From positions 20,873 to 84,872 of the forward strand of contig NZ_JAESDK010000021.1 of the NCBI RefSeq assembly GCF_019249245.1: 64,000 bases of DNA. The letters are read 5' to 3'. The notes under the pieces are model-generated. The model was not told the origin of the DNA. It searched no databases and saw nothing but the letters and a program-made list of their open reading frames with translations. Below, piece after piece: positions 9,880 to 20,329 of this stretch; position 1 is the first letter of the stretch; each line of letters starts with the position of its first letter. Both the position numbers and the translations under genes were made by a program. The DNA is from Alteromonas lipotrueiana (GTDB lineage: Bacteria > Pseudomonadota > Gammaproteobacteria > Enterobacterales > Alteromonadaceae).

Positions 9880-9936
9880 GATGTACTCCTGTACCCGGTG
9901 CCGCCAAAATAAGCGGCGCCCTCAGTGATCAATAGT

Positions 9937-12144
9937 TTATTTGTTTGTGCTAGCCTGATCGCGTGCATCAGTTAGCCGTTTTGCCAGTTGCGCCAGGTTT
10001 TCGTCAGCAAAAATATCTTCAAGGTTACGTGTAAGCTTACGGCGCCAATTTGGATATTCGTCGAAAGTACCAGGGATGTTCACCGGCATATCCATTTGCA
10101 ACCAATCTTCAAGTTGCAAGCTTAACAGGGCGCTGGAGCCTGTTGCCATATGCGTTTGTAAGCCAAAATTTAGCGGCTGAGTCATTGCTGTTTGGTTTAC
10201 GTCCCGGGATACCTCGCCACTTAACGTATTATGGCCGTCCATCGAATTCAGAATTTCCTGTTTGTCGGCGTGTCGAGCTGCGTATAAGTTTTGTAAAACA
10301 TCTTCTGATGGATATAACCCCAGCTCTTTACCTAACTCAAGATCATGGCAGTGCCAGTACCCTATCAAAGTAGGCATATCGTGAGTGGTTAACGTAGACA
10401 TGGACTGCTCTGGATAATGCGAAGGTGAGAAAAATCCACCATCTTCGGCTTGTTCAAAGAAAAATACCCGATAAGAAAAAATGCCATTTTCTGCCAGCTT
10501 ACCACGAATTTCTTCAGGTACGGTGCCCAGATCTTCACCTATGACGAGGTTTTTATTACGATGACTTTCAAGAGCTAATATGCCAAGCAAATCATCTACC
10601 GGATAATAAACATACCCCCCCTCGCGGGCGTGATCACCTTCAGGTACCCACCACAATCGAAGCAATGCCATGACATGGTCAATTCTTAACGCCCCGGCTG
10701 AGGCCATATTTGAAGAAAACAGATCAATAATTGGCTGATATCCCTGATCATACAGACGTTGCGGGTCCATGGGCGGTAACCCCCACTTTTGACCCAACGG
10801 GCCTAAAACATCCGGCGGCGCACCCACACTGGCTTTTACACAGTACAGGTCTTTGTTGCCCCAAATTTCAGCACTTCCTTCACTGACACCCACGGCCAGG
10901 TCGCGATACAAACCTATGGTCATGCCGGCTTTTTGCGCCGCCTGATTAGCCTGTTCTAGCTGTTCAGCAGCCTGCCACTGCAAAAACTGATAGAAACGTA
11001 CTCGTTTTGCATGTTTCTTTGCAAACTTGGTCACTTCCGGTTTGTGATATTCTTTAAATTTGTCTGGAAATACCGGCCAGCCCCACGACGGTTCACCGGC
11101 GTCTTTAAGATGCTCTTGCATAACATCATAAACGGCCAGCATATCGAGACTTTCCCCGCCATTTTCGATAAACGCATTAAACGCTTTGAGCTGGCGGCTG
11201 TTTTTATCAAAATATTGCTTCTCATAAGTGCTAAAAACAGCATTCAGTACTTCTATCTTAAGCTCTGCAACTAATGCATAGTCAACATGCTGGGCGTCAC
11301 GGGCGGCCTGAAGCTTGGTTTTGAACTGCTGACTGTTTACTATCTTTTGCACAGCAGCGTCCTGATAACCGTCGATGGCTGTTACATCAAGGTATAAGAA
11401 GTTTAACCATCGACGAGATGATGGGCCATACGGGCTACAGGCTTCAGGATTCGCAGGGTATAAAGCATGAATAGGATTAAGACCGATAAACTGTGCACCC
11501 TTTTTGGCCGCGTCAGTGACCAATCGATCCAGGTCCGAAAAATCGCCTATTCCCCAGTTTGTCTGGCTGCGCACACAGTATAACTGAACACTAAGACCCC
11601 ACACTTTATGACCTGATGCAATTGAGTCTGGCATGTAGCAAGAGTCGGGAGCCATGATTAATCGCATGGTAACAAACGCTTCATCATCACCTTCAACCAT
11701 TAGTTTTAGCGTGTGATAACCCGGCTCAAGTTGCTCTTCAAAATCTATGACGTATTCCTGGTATTCAACCTCTTCAAGTTGTGCAACATTAATTAGCTGA
11801 GTATCAACCGGAACAAATGTCTTGGTAAACACCTTGCCCTGCTCGGTGGTAACCACAAAATCGTACGTATCATTTACCAACTCTAACGGCAACCTCAACG
11901 AAAACTTCAACCGTTCAGAGACCCTGCTTACCTGAACAGGGTTGAGCACTGACTGCCAGTAAGTCAAAGTCTCTGTTTTTATCTGATTCAGAACCGCTTC
12001 TTCGTCGGTAGTATCATAGCCAAGCGCATTAAGTAATTTTTCCTTGCTGCTTTGCTTAATAACCGCAGGTTTTCCCCAGGCATCTACGTAATTTGATTCA
12101 ATGCCGCGCATTTCTGCCAGCGTTTGTAAAACTTGATTGGTCAT
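9937..12144 (-). CDS. malQ: 4-alpha-glucanotransferase (amylomaltase)
   Basis: This 735-residue GH77 enzyme transfers alpha-1,4 glucan segments between maltodextrins and releases glucose. It has an N-terminal region of about 150 residues of the MalQ type, then the barrel with GIGDFSDL, ALRIDHVMAL (nucleophile Asp), GEDLGTVPEEI (acid Glu) and TTHDMPTL. It is the first gene of malQ-glgB-glgX and is divergent from gap. The two HexR-like boxes in the shared 243-nt region may therefore affect this operon too. The free glucose it produces would be phosphorylated by Glk in the nearby ED operon. Confidence 0.93.
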   Translation of the reverse strand: MTNQVLQTLAEMRGIESNYVDAWGKPAVIKQSSKEKLLNALGYDTTDEEAVLNQIKTETLTYWQSVLNPVQVSRVSERLKFSLRLPLELVNDTYDFVVTTEQGKVFTKTFVPVDTQLINVAQLEEVEYQEYVIDFEEQLEPGYHTLKLMVEGDDEAFVTMRLIMAPDSCYMPDSIASGHKVWGLSVQLYCVRSQTNWGIGDFSDLDRLVTDAAKKGAQFIGLNPIHALYPANPEACSPYGPSSRRWLNFLYLDVTAIDGYQDAAVQKIVNSQQFKTKLQAARDAQHVDYALVAELKIEVLNAVFSTYEKQYFDKNSRQLKAFNAFIENGGESLDMLAVYDVMQEHLKDAGEPSWGWPVFPDKFKEYHKPEVTKFAKKHAKRVRFYQFLQWQAAEQLEQANQAAQKAGMTIGLYRDLAVGVSEGSAEIWGNKDLYCVKASVGAPPDVLGPLGQKWGLPPMDPQRLYDQGYQPIIDLFSSNMASAGALRIDHVMALLRLWWVPEGDHAREGGYVYYPVDDLLGILALESHRNKNLVIGEDLGTVPEEIRGKLAENGIFSYRVFFFEQAEDGGFFSPSHYPEQSMSTLTTHDMPTLIGYWHCHDLELGKELGLYPSEDVLQNLYAARHADKQEILNSMDGHNTLSGEVSRDVNQTAMTQPLNFGLQTHMATGSSALLSLQLEDWLQMDMPVNIPGTFDEYPNWRRKLTRNLEDIFADENLAQLAKRLTDARDQASTNK

Positions 12145-12191
12145 TCTAGCGTATTCCTTAATCGGGCTGCGTTAGTGCATAAGATGTTAAA

Positions 12192-12214
12192 AGGCGAACG
12201 GGTCACTTTCGCCT
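12192..12214. repeat. Inverted repeat in the malQ leader
   Basis: Arms AGGCGAA and TTCGCCT (7 bp, 9-nt spacer) lie 48-70 nt upstream of the malQ start. It could be an operator or a leader hairpin; no regulator is identified. Confidence 0.35.
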
Positions 12215-12282
12215 ACATACCGTTAACATTATGTGAAAGCATCGGTTAAGCGAAATTGAATACGTTTGCATAAATTTAGTTT

Positions 12283-12297
12283 CGTAATAAAGCTACA
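12283..12297. promoter_or_regulatory. Probable weaker HexR box, gap/malQ region
   Basis: CGTAATAAAGCTACA agrees with the HexR consensus TGTAATTAAATTACA at 11 of 15 positions. It sits 90 nt upstream of gap and 139 nt upstream of malQ, 47 nt from a second, better box. Confidence 0.45.
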
Positions 12298-12344
12298 TTA
12301 AAGCAATTACTTTTGCTAATTGTGCCATTTTGATCCATACTTTA

Positions 12345-12359
12345 CGTAATTTATTTACA
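12345..12359. promoter_or_regulatory. HexR box upstream of gap
   Basis: On the minus strand this reads TGTAAATAAATTACG, a 13 of 15 match to the known HexR operator. It ends 28 nt before the gap start codon, a position expected to block transcription. HexR is encoded in this window (20330-21178), and gap is a known HexR target in Shewanella and relatives. Confidence 0.7.
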
Positions 12360-12384
12360 TTAAACTATACTTAAGTAGAGGTAA

Positions 12385-13383
<999 letters not shown>

Positions 13384-13436
13384 TAATACCTACGGGGCTG
13401 ATAGGGTTGTCTTGTCAGGTCGCCCGAATGAGAACA

Positions 13437-13465
13437 AAGGTGCGCGTAAAACCGCACCTTTTTTG
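13437..13465 (+). terminator. Intrinsic terminator of gapA
   Basis: Stem AAGGTGCG/CGCACCTT with an 8-nt loop is followed by a run of six T residues, about 55 nt past the gapA stop. Confidence 0.85.
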
Positions 13466-13530
13466 TGTGTGTAGTTCATACGGGTTGCGTGATATACGTA
13501 ACGATTGCGATAAGTAGGATATTAACAATA

Positions 13531-14382
13531 ATGAGTATTGCCCCAGATATTGAGGTCAGTGAAATCTCAGGCATCACGTTTTTAGACATTGAAAACCGAT
13601 TTGCAAGCGCCCGAATAAGCTTATTCGGGGGACATATACTGTCCTACATACCAAAAAGCGATAACCAGGAGAGATTGTGGTTAAGCCCTTATGCTTCGCT
13701 TAACGGGGGAAAACCCATACGCGGTGGAGTGCCGGTATGCTGGCCCTGGTTTAGTGATGACCATGGTCGCGAAAAAGGTGAGTTACCCTCTCATGGTATT
13801 TTACGTGCTCAGGTATGGCAGTTGCAAAGCAGTGAATCATCTGAAAAAGGCACCCATATTAAACTTGTGCCGTCTTATACCCGCGCCGACGGGTTTGAAT
13901 ATGATTGTGAAGTAAGCTTAGATATTCTGGTTGGAGAAACCTTGCAAATACGCCTGACCACCAAAAATTCAGGCATTGTTCCGTTTACTTTCAATACCGC
14001 TTTACATACCTATTTTCAGGTAGACAATATTCAGAAAACTGAATTAACCGGTATCGAAGGAAACTATAAAGACAAGACCGATAACTGGGCCATAAAAGCC
14101 AGTCCGACTCCCTACACTATTGTAAGTGAGACCGACCGCATACATTTGACACCAGTGCCTCGCACCCAAATTTTACAACAACAAACACCTTTTACGGCTA
14201 TTGAATCTGAAGGTCACGATAGTTTAGTGGTCTGGAATCCGTGGCAAGGCGCGGCGTCTATTTCAGATATGGACGCTTTTGGCTACAAGCATATGATTTG
14301 TATTGAAACTGCCGTTACACAGGGCGCTGTGGTAGAGCCTGGTGAGCAACATTGTTTACAGCAGACAATTGTTCCGGTTTAA
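13531..14382 (+). CDS. yeaD: D-hexose-6-phosphate mutarotase (YeaD family)
   Basis: This 283-residue galactose-mutarotase-fold protein interconverts alpha and beta hexose-6-phosphates. Conserved family features are FGGHI, IRGGVPVCWPWF, HGILR, ALHTYF and the late glutamate in CIETA. The frame is open from 13465, but that start would lie in the gapA terminator. The ATG at 13531 gives the normal length, with only a weak SD (AGGAT, distant). It follows gapA, as in many enterobacteria, and would speed supply of the beta anomer that Zwf prefers. Confidence 0.88.
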   Translation: MSIAPDIEVSEISGITFLDIENRFASARISLFGGHILSYIPKSDNQERLWLSPYASLNGGKPIRGGVPVCWPWFSDDHGREKGELPSHGILRAQVWQLQSSESSEKGTHIKLVPSYTRADGFEYDCEVSLDILVGETLQIRLTTKNSGIVPFTFNTALHTYFQVDNIQKTELTGIEGNYKDKTDNWAIKASPTPYTIVSETDRIHLTPVPRTQILQQQTPFTAIESEGHDSLVVWNPWQGAASISDMDAFGYKHMICIETAVTQGAVVEPGEQHCLQQTIVPV

Positions 14383-14391
14383 CAAAAGAGC

Positions 14392-14421
14392 AGGTACTGC
14401 GTAAATTAAAGCGCAGTACCT
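14392..14421. terminator. Bidirectional hairpin between yeaD and eda
   Basis: A perfect 10-bp stem, AGGTACTGCG/CGCAGTACCT, with a 10-nt A/T-rich loop lies between two convergent genes. The T tracts are short on both sides, so termination may be partial. Confidence 0.6.
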
Positions 14422-14435
14422 TAATCTAAACTCAA

Positions 14436-15083
14436 TTACTGAGCTTGTGCGCCTGATACGGCTTCTTTAGCCAGCTGAGTTATGCGTTCCCAATCGCCGC
14501 TTTCGATAGCGTCATCAGGAGCCACCCACGAGCCGCCAACACACACGACATTTTTTAATGCCAGATAATCTTTATAGTTGGCAAGACTGATACCGCCGGT
14601 TGGACAAAATGTAACATCCGGAAATGGGCCGCTGATAGATTTAATGGCTTTTATACCGCCTGATGCTTCAGCAGGGAAAAACTTCATATGCGTGTATCCT
14701 GCGTCTTTAGCCTTCATTAAATCTGAAGTAGAAGAGATACCCGGGATCAAAGGAATTTCGCACTCTTTACCCGCTTTTAATAACTCGGCGGTCATACCCG
14801 GACTAATCGCAAACTTTGCCCCGGCTTCAACGACATTTTTAAGCTCTTGTGCGTTGGTTACCGTCCCGGCTCCAATCAATGCATCAGGAACTTCGGTCGC
14901 AATGCGTTTAATGACATCCAGCGCCTGTGCAGTACGCAGAGTAACTTCCAATACCTTTATACCACCGGCCATTAACGCCTTGGCTAAAGGAACGGCTTTT
15001 TCCACATCGTTAATTACCAATACTGGCACTACGGGCCCCGCTGCAAAAACCTCGGCGGGAGAAAGCTTCCATTTTGTTGTCAT
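14436..15083 (-). CDS. eda: KDPG aldolase (2-dehydro-3-deoxyphosphogluconate / 4-hydroxy-2-oxoglutarate aldolase)
   Basis: This 215-residue class I aldolase splits KDPG into pyruvate and glyceraldehyde-3-phosphate, the last Entner-Doudoroff step. LEVTLRT (catalytic Glu), IGAGTV, the Schiff-base lysine in [11 protein letters not shown], and CPTGGIS are present. Its ATG overlaps the glk stop as ATGA, indicating translational coupling. It is the last gene of zwf-pgl-edd-glk-eda. Confidence 0.96.
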   Translation of the reverse strand: MTTKWKLSPAEVFAAGPVVPVLVINDVEKAVPLAKALMAGGIKVLEVTLRTAQALDVIKRIATEVPDALIGAGTVTNAQELKNVVEAGAKFAISPGMTAELLKAGKECEIPLIPGISSTSDLMKAKDAGYTHMKFFPAEASGGIKAIKSISGPFPDVTFCPTGGISLANYKDYLALKNVVCVGGSWVAPDDAIESGDWERITQLAKEAVSGAQAQ

Positions 15084-16039
15084 AATTCACTCGTAATATG
15101 TTGATTTAAATAGGCTGCTGCACCTAGCAAACCGTGATCAGGTTCGGCAATAAGATAGGTTGGTATATCTTTGACGTAGTGTTTCATTCGGCCCTTGGCT
15201 TCAAAGCGAGCGCGAAAATCGCTACGTTGAATGAAGTCGGCAAAACGATTAGCAATACCGCCGCCAATAAAAATGCCGCCGGTGGTCGCTAAGTTAAGGG
15301 CTAAATTACCCGCAAAACTTCCCATAATGCGACAAAATTGCGTTAACGTTGCCTCACAAATATCACAACTTTGCGCCAGTGCCTGCTCGGTAACCTGTGC
15401 TGGACTGCTCAATGTCGCCTGAATTCCCTGGTCGTCTGCCAAAGCATGATAAATATTCATGATCCCACGACCTGACATTACCTCTTCGGCAGATGCCCTA
15501 CCCTGTGTTTTTTGTAAATAGCGCCAAATAACCACATCTGTTTCATCGACAGGAGCAAAGTCGGTATGTCCGCCTTCCCCGTCTAATGTCATCCATCCTG
15601 TGGACGTCTTTGTCAGGTGCTCAACACCCAGGCCCGTACCCGGGCCAAATACAGCGATATTTCCCGACGGTAGTGCTGTGCCCTCACCCAGTTGAACAAC
15701 CTGACTGTTGTCCAGTGCGGGTAATGAATGCGCGACCGCCGTAAAATCATTAATAACAAACAAAGCCGACAACCTGAGCTGCTTTTGTAAAGCCTGCTGA
15801 GAAAATACCCAGCTATGGTTGGTCATTGCTACCTGGTCGCCCAGTACCGGGCAGGCAATAGCAATACAGCCCTGAGTAAACTGGTAGTCACTGTATTCAT
15901 CAAAGTAAGCCTGTATGGCTAAATCAAGAGAAGCAAAGTTAAGACATAAATATTTTTTTATGTCTGTCACCCCAGTACTTGTCACCCGGGCCAATCGAAT
16001 GTTAGTGCCCCCGACATCGGCCACAAATTTCTCACTCAT
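15080..16039 (-). CDS. glk: Glucokinase
   Basis: This 319-residue ROK/Glk-type kinase phosphorylates glucose with ATP. The phosphate-binding motif [10 protein letters not shown] is at the N-terminus. [12 protein letters not shown] carries the catalytic Asp, and GPGTGLGV and [10 protein letters not shown] follow. The frame is open to 16072, but the ATG at 16039 overlaps the edd stop as ATGA and gives the usual length. Its place inside the ED operon means free glucose (imported, or released by MalQ) feeds directly into zwf-edd-eda. Confidence 0.94.
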   Translation of the reverse strand: MSEKFVADVGGTNIRLARVTSTGVTDIKKYLCLNFASLDLAIQAYFDEYSDYQFTQGCIAIACPVLGDQVAMTNHSWVFSQQALQKQLRLSALFVINDFTAVAHSLPALDNSQVVQLGEGTALPSGNIAVFGPGTGLGVEHLTKTSTGWMTLDGEGGHTDFAPVDETDVVIWRYLQKTQGRASAEEVMSGRGIMNIYHALADDQGIQATLSSPAQVTEQALAQSCDICEATLTQFCRIMGSFAGNLALNLATTGGIFIGGGIANRFADFIQRSDFRARFEAKGRMKHYVKDIPTYLIAEPDHGLLGAAAYLNQHITSEL

Positions 16040-17865
16040 AGCGCCTGTTCCTGGGTGTAAAACAATGAACATGCACCTTCTTCAGCGCCTGTGAGTACCG
16101 CACGCATGCCCCCGAACATTTCGCGTCCCATCCCTTCATGATGATTGGTAAGGTCAGCTTTAGCCGGTTCGCGTGCATCCAGTTGTGCTTTATCAACACA
16201 CAAAGTAAGCTCGCCGGTCTCAGTATTCAGCTCGATTATGTCATCGTTTTTCACTTTGGCTAACAGTCCGCCATTAAATGCTTCTGGCGTAACATGGATG
16301 GCGGCAGGCACCTTTCCTGAAGCGCCCGACATACGACCGTCTGTAACCAATGCAACCTTGTAGCCTCGGTCTTGTAGTACACCCAGTGGCGGAGTTAAAC
16401 GATGTAATTCAGGCATACCGATAGCTGAAGGCCCCTGGAATCGAACCACAACAATACAGTCTTTATTTAAATCGCCGTTTTTAAATGCATCATCTAATTC
16501 AAACTGATCTTCAAACACTACGGCTGGCGCTTTAATTTTACAATGGGGTGTACCCAGCGCAGAGGTCTTTATCACTGCACGCCCAAGGTTACCGTCAAGT
16601 ACGCTTAAACCGCCATCAGGTTTAAATGGAGTAGCGACCGTCGCCACAACTTCTTTGTCATGTGACTTCGTTGTACCGTCGCGCCATACCAGCTCGCCGT
16701 CTTCTAAACGAGGCTCCTGGGTATAACGTTCAAGCCCATATCCGCAAATAGTATTTACATCGTTGTGCAGTAATCCGGCATCCAGAAGTTCTCTGAACAA
16801 TAACGCCATGCCGCCGGCGGCCACAAAATGGTTAATATCGGCAGAACCATTGGGATAAATACGGGTAAGCAGTGGTGTTGCATTTGAGATTTGTGAAAAA
16901 TCGTCCCAATTCAGCAGAATACCTGCCGCACGGGCTACCGCAATTAAATGCATTGTGTGGTTAGTAGACCCGCCGGTAGCCAATAGCGCGACTAAACCGT
17001 TAACAATGGCTTTTTCGTCGACAATATGACCAATAGGCATATAGTTGTCAGTCAGGTCAGTCAAACGGGTTGCCTGAACCGACGCGGCTTTTGTAAGAGC
17101 CTCACGTAGTGGCGTACCCGGATTTACAAATGATGAACCGGGCAAATGTAAACCCATGGTTTCAACCACAAGCTGGTTTGAGTTAGCGGTACCGTAAAAA
17201 GTACAGGTTCCGGCTGAGTGATAAGACTGTGATTCAGCTTCCAGCAGGGCATCGCGGCCTACTTTGCCTTCAGCAAATTCTTGTCTTACACGCGCTTTTT
17301 CTTTATTAGGCAAGCCTGAAGGCATGGGTCCGGCAGGGATAAATACCGTAGGTAAATGACCGAATGATAATGAACCAAGCAATAATCCTGGTACGATTTT
17401 ATCGCAAATACCTAACATAACGGCTGCATCAAACATATTGTGAGACAAAGCAACTGCTGTACCCTGAGCAATAACGTCGCGGCTCATCAGGCTTAAGTCC
17501 ATACCCGGATTACCCTGGGTCACGCCATCACACATCGCCGGAACACCGCCAGCGAACTGCGCAACACTACCGACCTCTTTGACTGCCTGGCGAATAACAT
17601 CAGGATAGGTTTCATAGGGCTGGTGAGCTGACAGCATGTCATTGTAAGCCGACACTATTGCTACGTTGGCTTTGGTCATACTACGCAGGTCAGATTTATC
17701 ATCAGTACCGCAGGCAGCAAATCCGTGCGCAAGGTTACCGCAAGAAAGCACTCCACGATGAGGGCCCTGACGGCGCGCACGGTCAATTTTATTCAGATAA
17801 GCTTTTCGTGTCTCTTTGCTTCGCTCGATAATGCGCTGCGTGACTTCAGCGATTTGATTGTTCAT
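16036..17865 (-). CDS. edd: 6-phosphogluconate dehydratase
   Basis: This 609-residue IlvD/Edd-family enzyme dehydrates 6-phosphogluconate to KDPG, the committed Entner-Doudoroff step, using a 4Fe-4S cluster. Cysteine motifs [14 protein letters not shown] and GICDKIVPG, and [11 protein letters not shown], are conserved. The SD (GGAGC) overlaps the TAG stop of pgl 9 nt upstream, and the gene end overlaps glk by 4 nt. This tight packing suggests balanced synthesis of pathway enzymes. Confidence 0.97.
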   Translation of the reverse strand: MNNQIAEVTQRIIERSKETRKAYLNKIDRARRQGPHRGVLSCGNLAHGFAACGTDDKSDLRSMTKANVAIVSAYNDMLSAHQPYETYPDVIRQAVKEVGSVAQFAGGVPAMCDGVTQGNPGMDLSLMSRDVIAQGTAVALSHNMFDAAVMLGICDKIVPGLLLGSLSFGHLPTVFIPAGPMPSGLPNKEKARVRQEFAEGKVGRDALLEAESQSYHSAGTCTFYGTANSNQLVVETMGLHLPGSSFVNPGTPLREALTKAASVQATRLTDLTDNYMPIGHIVDEKAIVNGLVALLATGGSTNHTMHLIAVARAAGILLNWDDFSQISNATPLLTRIYPNGSADINHFVAAGGMALLFRELLDAGLLHNDVNTICGYGLERYTQEPRLEDGELVWRDGTTKSHDKEVVATVATPFKPDGGLSVLDGNLGRAVIKTSALGTPHCKIKAPAVVFEDQFELDDAFKNGDLNKDCIVVVRFQGPSAIGMPELHRLTPPLGVLQDRGYKVALVTDGRMSGASGKVPAAIHVTPEAFNGGLLAKVKNDDIIELNTETGELTLCVDKAQLDAREPAKADLTNHHEGMGREMFGGMRAVLTGAEEGACSLFYTQEQAL

Positions 17866-17874
17866 AAATAGCTC

Positions 17875-18567
17875 CTATGGTGCCCACATCAAAGTGACGG
17901 GGGCCCGGTTTACAACGGCAGTGACCGGTTTTTCAAGTTCTGTGCTGTTTGTAAGCGCGTCTTCCAGAACCGCTTTTTTCTTCTCACCGGTAAGGTGAAT
18001 AAATATATTACGGCTATTTAACAGCGCCGGTAACGTCAACGAAATACGCTGGTGCGGGGCAGTCGCCGGTTGAACCGCCAGACAAATTTTTCCACTAGAC
18101 AAATTCAAACCATCTTCAATTTGTTCTGAACATGGAAATAATGACGCAGTATGGCCATCTTCGCCCATGCCTAAAATCAAGGCATCAAAGGGCTGACTCA
18201 TACTCGATAGGTTAGATTCAGCCTGGGCAATACCGTCTGCGGCGTCCGGATCGTCCGTTTTAAGTTCAACAAAATTAGCCTCACTGGCTTTATTTTGTAG
18301 AAGGTTGTCTTTTACCAAACGGGTATTGCTGGCTTCGTGGTCTTCATTAACCCAACGTTCGTCAGCAAGCGTCACATCTACCTTAGACCAGTCTAATTCT
18401 GTTTTGCTCAGTGTTTTAAACAGTGCCAGGGGTGTGCGGCCGCCACTGACTACCAGGCTAGCCCGGCCCCGACTGTTAATTCCTTCTGACAAGATAGACG
18501 TTAATGTTTGTGCAAATTTTGCTGTAAGCTCGTCAGCCGATTCAAAATGTTGTTGTGTTAATGCCAT
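17875..18567 (-). CDS. pgl: 6-phosphogluconolactonase (DevB/NagB-like)
   Basis: This 230-residue protein hydrolyses 6-phosphogluconolactone to 6-phosphogluconate. Family features are SGGRTP near residue 42, LADERWV, and GMGEDGHTASLFP. Its ATG starts one nucleotide after the zwf stop, so it is certainly co-transcribed and probably coupled. Confidence 0.95.
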   Translation of the reverse strand: MALTQQHFESADELTAKFAQTLTSILSEGINSRGRASLVVSGGRTPLALFKTLSKTELDWSKVDVTLADERWVNEDHEASNTRLVKDNLLQNKASEANFVELKTDDPDAADGIAQAESNLSSMSQPFDALILGMGEDGHTASLFPCSEQIEDGLNLSSGKICLAVQPATAPHQRISLTLPALLNSRNIFIHLTGEKKKAVLEDALTNSTELEKPVTAVVNRAPVTLMWAP

Positions 18568-18568
18568 A

Positions 18569-20062
18569 TTATTTCTTCTTCGTCATTTTGCTTTCATACC
18601 AACTGCGGTTTTCGCGCGCCAGTAAGCCAATTGATGCTACCGGACCCCAGGTACCCGCCTGATAAGGCTCAGGAGGCTCTGGAGAATGCTTCCAGGCTTC
18701 TAAAATAGAATCTACCCAGTTCCAGGCATGCTCTACTTCATCCCGACGAACAAATAAAGCCTGATTGCCTAACATCACCTCTAACAACAGTTTTTCATAG
18801 GCGTCAGGTATACGGTCTTCAGAGAATGCCTCAGAAAAACTCAGGTTAAGTTTGGATTTTTGCAAATCCATCGACCCTGAACTGGTCAGCCCTGGAATTT
18901 TATTCATTACGGTAATTTCTACGCCTTCGTCAGGCTGTAGGCGAATAACCAGTTTATTGGGTGGAAGACTATTGAAACTGGCACCAAACAAATTATGTGG
19001 CTGGCGTTTAAAGTAAATAACCACCTCAGACACTTTGGTTGGCATGCGTTTTCCGGTACGCAAATAGAATGGCACTCCGGCCCAGCGCCAGTTGTCTATT
19101 TCCGCTTTTATGGCTACAAAGGTTTCGGTTTCGCTGCGGGTGTTAGCGTCCTCTTCCTCAAGGTACCCGGGAACCTCCTCACCTTTTACGAAGCCGGCAG
19201 AATATTGACCACGTACTGTAGTGTCACTGACATTTGAATTATCAATGGGTCTTAGCGCTTTTAATACTTTAAGTTTTTCATCCCGAATACTATCTGCATC
19301 TAAGGTCGCCGGCGGCTCCATGGCTACCAGACTCAGTATTTGTAACAGATGGTTTTGCACCATATCGCGCATTTGTCCGGCGTCATCAAAATATCCCCAC
19401 CGCCCTTCTATACCTACCGACTCAGACACACTGATTTGCACATGGTCAATACAGTTATGGTCCCAGTTGGTAGTGAATATAGAGTTAGCAAAGCGCAGTG
19501 CAATAAGGTTCAGTACCGTTTCTTTACCTAGATAATGGTCAATACGATAAATCTGCGATTCGTTAAAGTACTCAGAAACCTGGTTATTGATGACCTTTGA
19601 TGATTCGAGATCGTGACCTATCGGCTTTTCAAGCACAACCCGTACACTGCTATCGATAATATTGCAGCTGTGTAAGCCCCGGCAGATATCCCCATAAATA
19701 GCCGGCGGGGTGGCCAGATAACACACCATTGTCCGACTTGCATCTACTACGGTATCTAACTGCTCGTAGCTGGCAATGTCCTTCATATCAACCTGAATAT
19801 AATCAAGCCGCTTACAAAAGCGCCCCCAGGTCTCTTCACAAATCTGCTTATCGCTGAACTTTTCAATATTCGTTTTTACTTCAGCGATGTACTCATCTTT
19901 ACTCATTTGCTGGCGTGCCACACCGACAATAGTTGTATCTGGATGAATCAACTGCGCTTTTTCTAGCTGATATAGCGACGGTAACAATTTTCGGCGTGAA
20001 AGATCGCCCAGTGTGCCAAATAACACAAAATCACAGGGTTCGAATGAATTATCCATTACCAT
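18569..20062 (-). CDS. zwf: Glucose-6-phosphate 1-dehydrogenase
   Basis: This 497-residue enzyme oxidises glucose-6-phosphate to the lactone and yields NAD(P)H. The coenzyme site FGTLGDLSRRKL is near residue 15 and the active-site motif RIDHYLGKE is near residue 174. Two in-frame ATGs (20062 and 20056) are both possible. It is the first gene of the ED operon. A HexR-like box 95 nt upstream, in the region shared with divergent hexR, is the likely switch for the whole operon. Confidence 0.97.
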   Translation of the reverse strand: MVMDNSFEPCDFVLFGTLGDLSRRKLLPSLYQLEKAQLIHPDTTIVGVARQQMSKDEYIAEVKTNIEKFSDKQICEETWGRFCKRLDYIQVDMKDIASYEQLDTVVDASRTMVCYLATPPAIYGDICRGLHSCNIIDSSVRVVLEKPIGHDLESSKVINNQVSEYFNESQIYRIDHYLGKETVLNLIALRFANSIFTTNWDHNCIDHVQISVSESVGIEGRWGYFDDAGQMRDMVQNHLLQILSLVAMEPPATLDADSIRDEKLKVLKALRPIDNSNVSDTTVRGQYSAGFVKGEEVPGYLEEEDANTRSETETFVAIKAEIDNWRWAGVPFYLRTGKRMPTKVSEVVIYFKRQPHNLFGASFNSLPPNKLVIRLQPDEGVEITVMNKIPGLTSSGSMDLQKSKLNLSFSEAFSEDRIPDAYEKLLLEVMLGNQALFVRRDEVEHAWNWVDSILEAWKHSPEPPEPYQAGTWGPVASIGLLARENRSWYESKMTKKK

Positions 20063-20156
20063 AGTGTGGCCTTTTTAAATAAGTAGTAGAAATACTATTG
20101 TTATACGTCTGAAAATAGCATTTCCCTGATGTTATTGCCCAGTAGTTAACACCAAA

Positions 20157-20171
20157 TGTAGTAAAATTACA
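20157..20171. promoter_or_regulatory. HexR box between zwf and hexR
   Basis: TGTAGTAAAATTACA matches 13 of 15 positions of the HexR operator, and the two differences are at tolerated R and W positions. It lies 95 nt upstream of zwf and 158 nt upstream of hexR, suggesting control of the ED operon and possible autoregulation. Confidence 0.75.
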
Positions 20172-20329
20172 ACTTTGATGCAGAAATTACGTTACGAATT
20201 TTAACAAAATCTGTTGTATTTTTTTTACCATGACGTCAAAAAAGTACATTTTCCTTGTCTATGAGCACGCTTAACGTAGTATAGGCTTTATAAAAACAGA
20301 TCTATAATAATACTAAGTGTATAAGTTGT

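Noticed and set aside
14578..15096. 172-residue open frame on the plus strand across eda
   Set aside because: It lies wholly opposite the strongly supported eda gene and has no recognisable family; a codon-use shadow.
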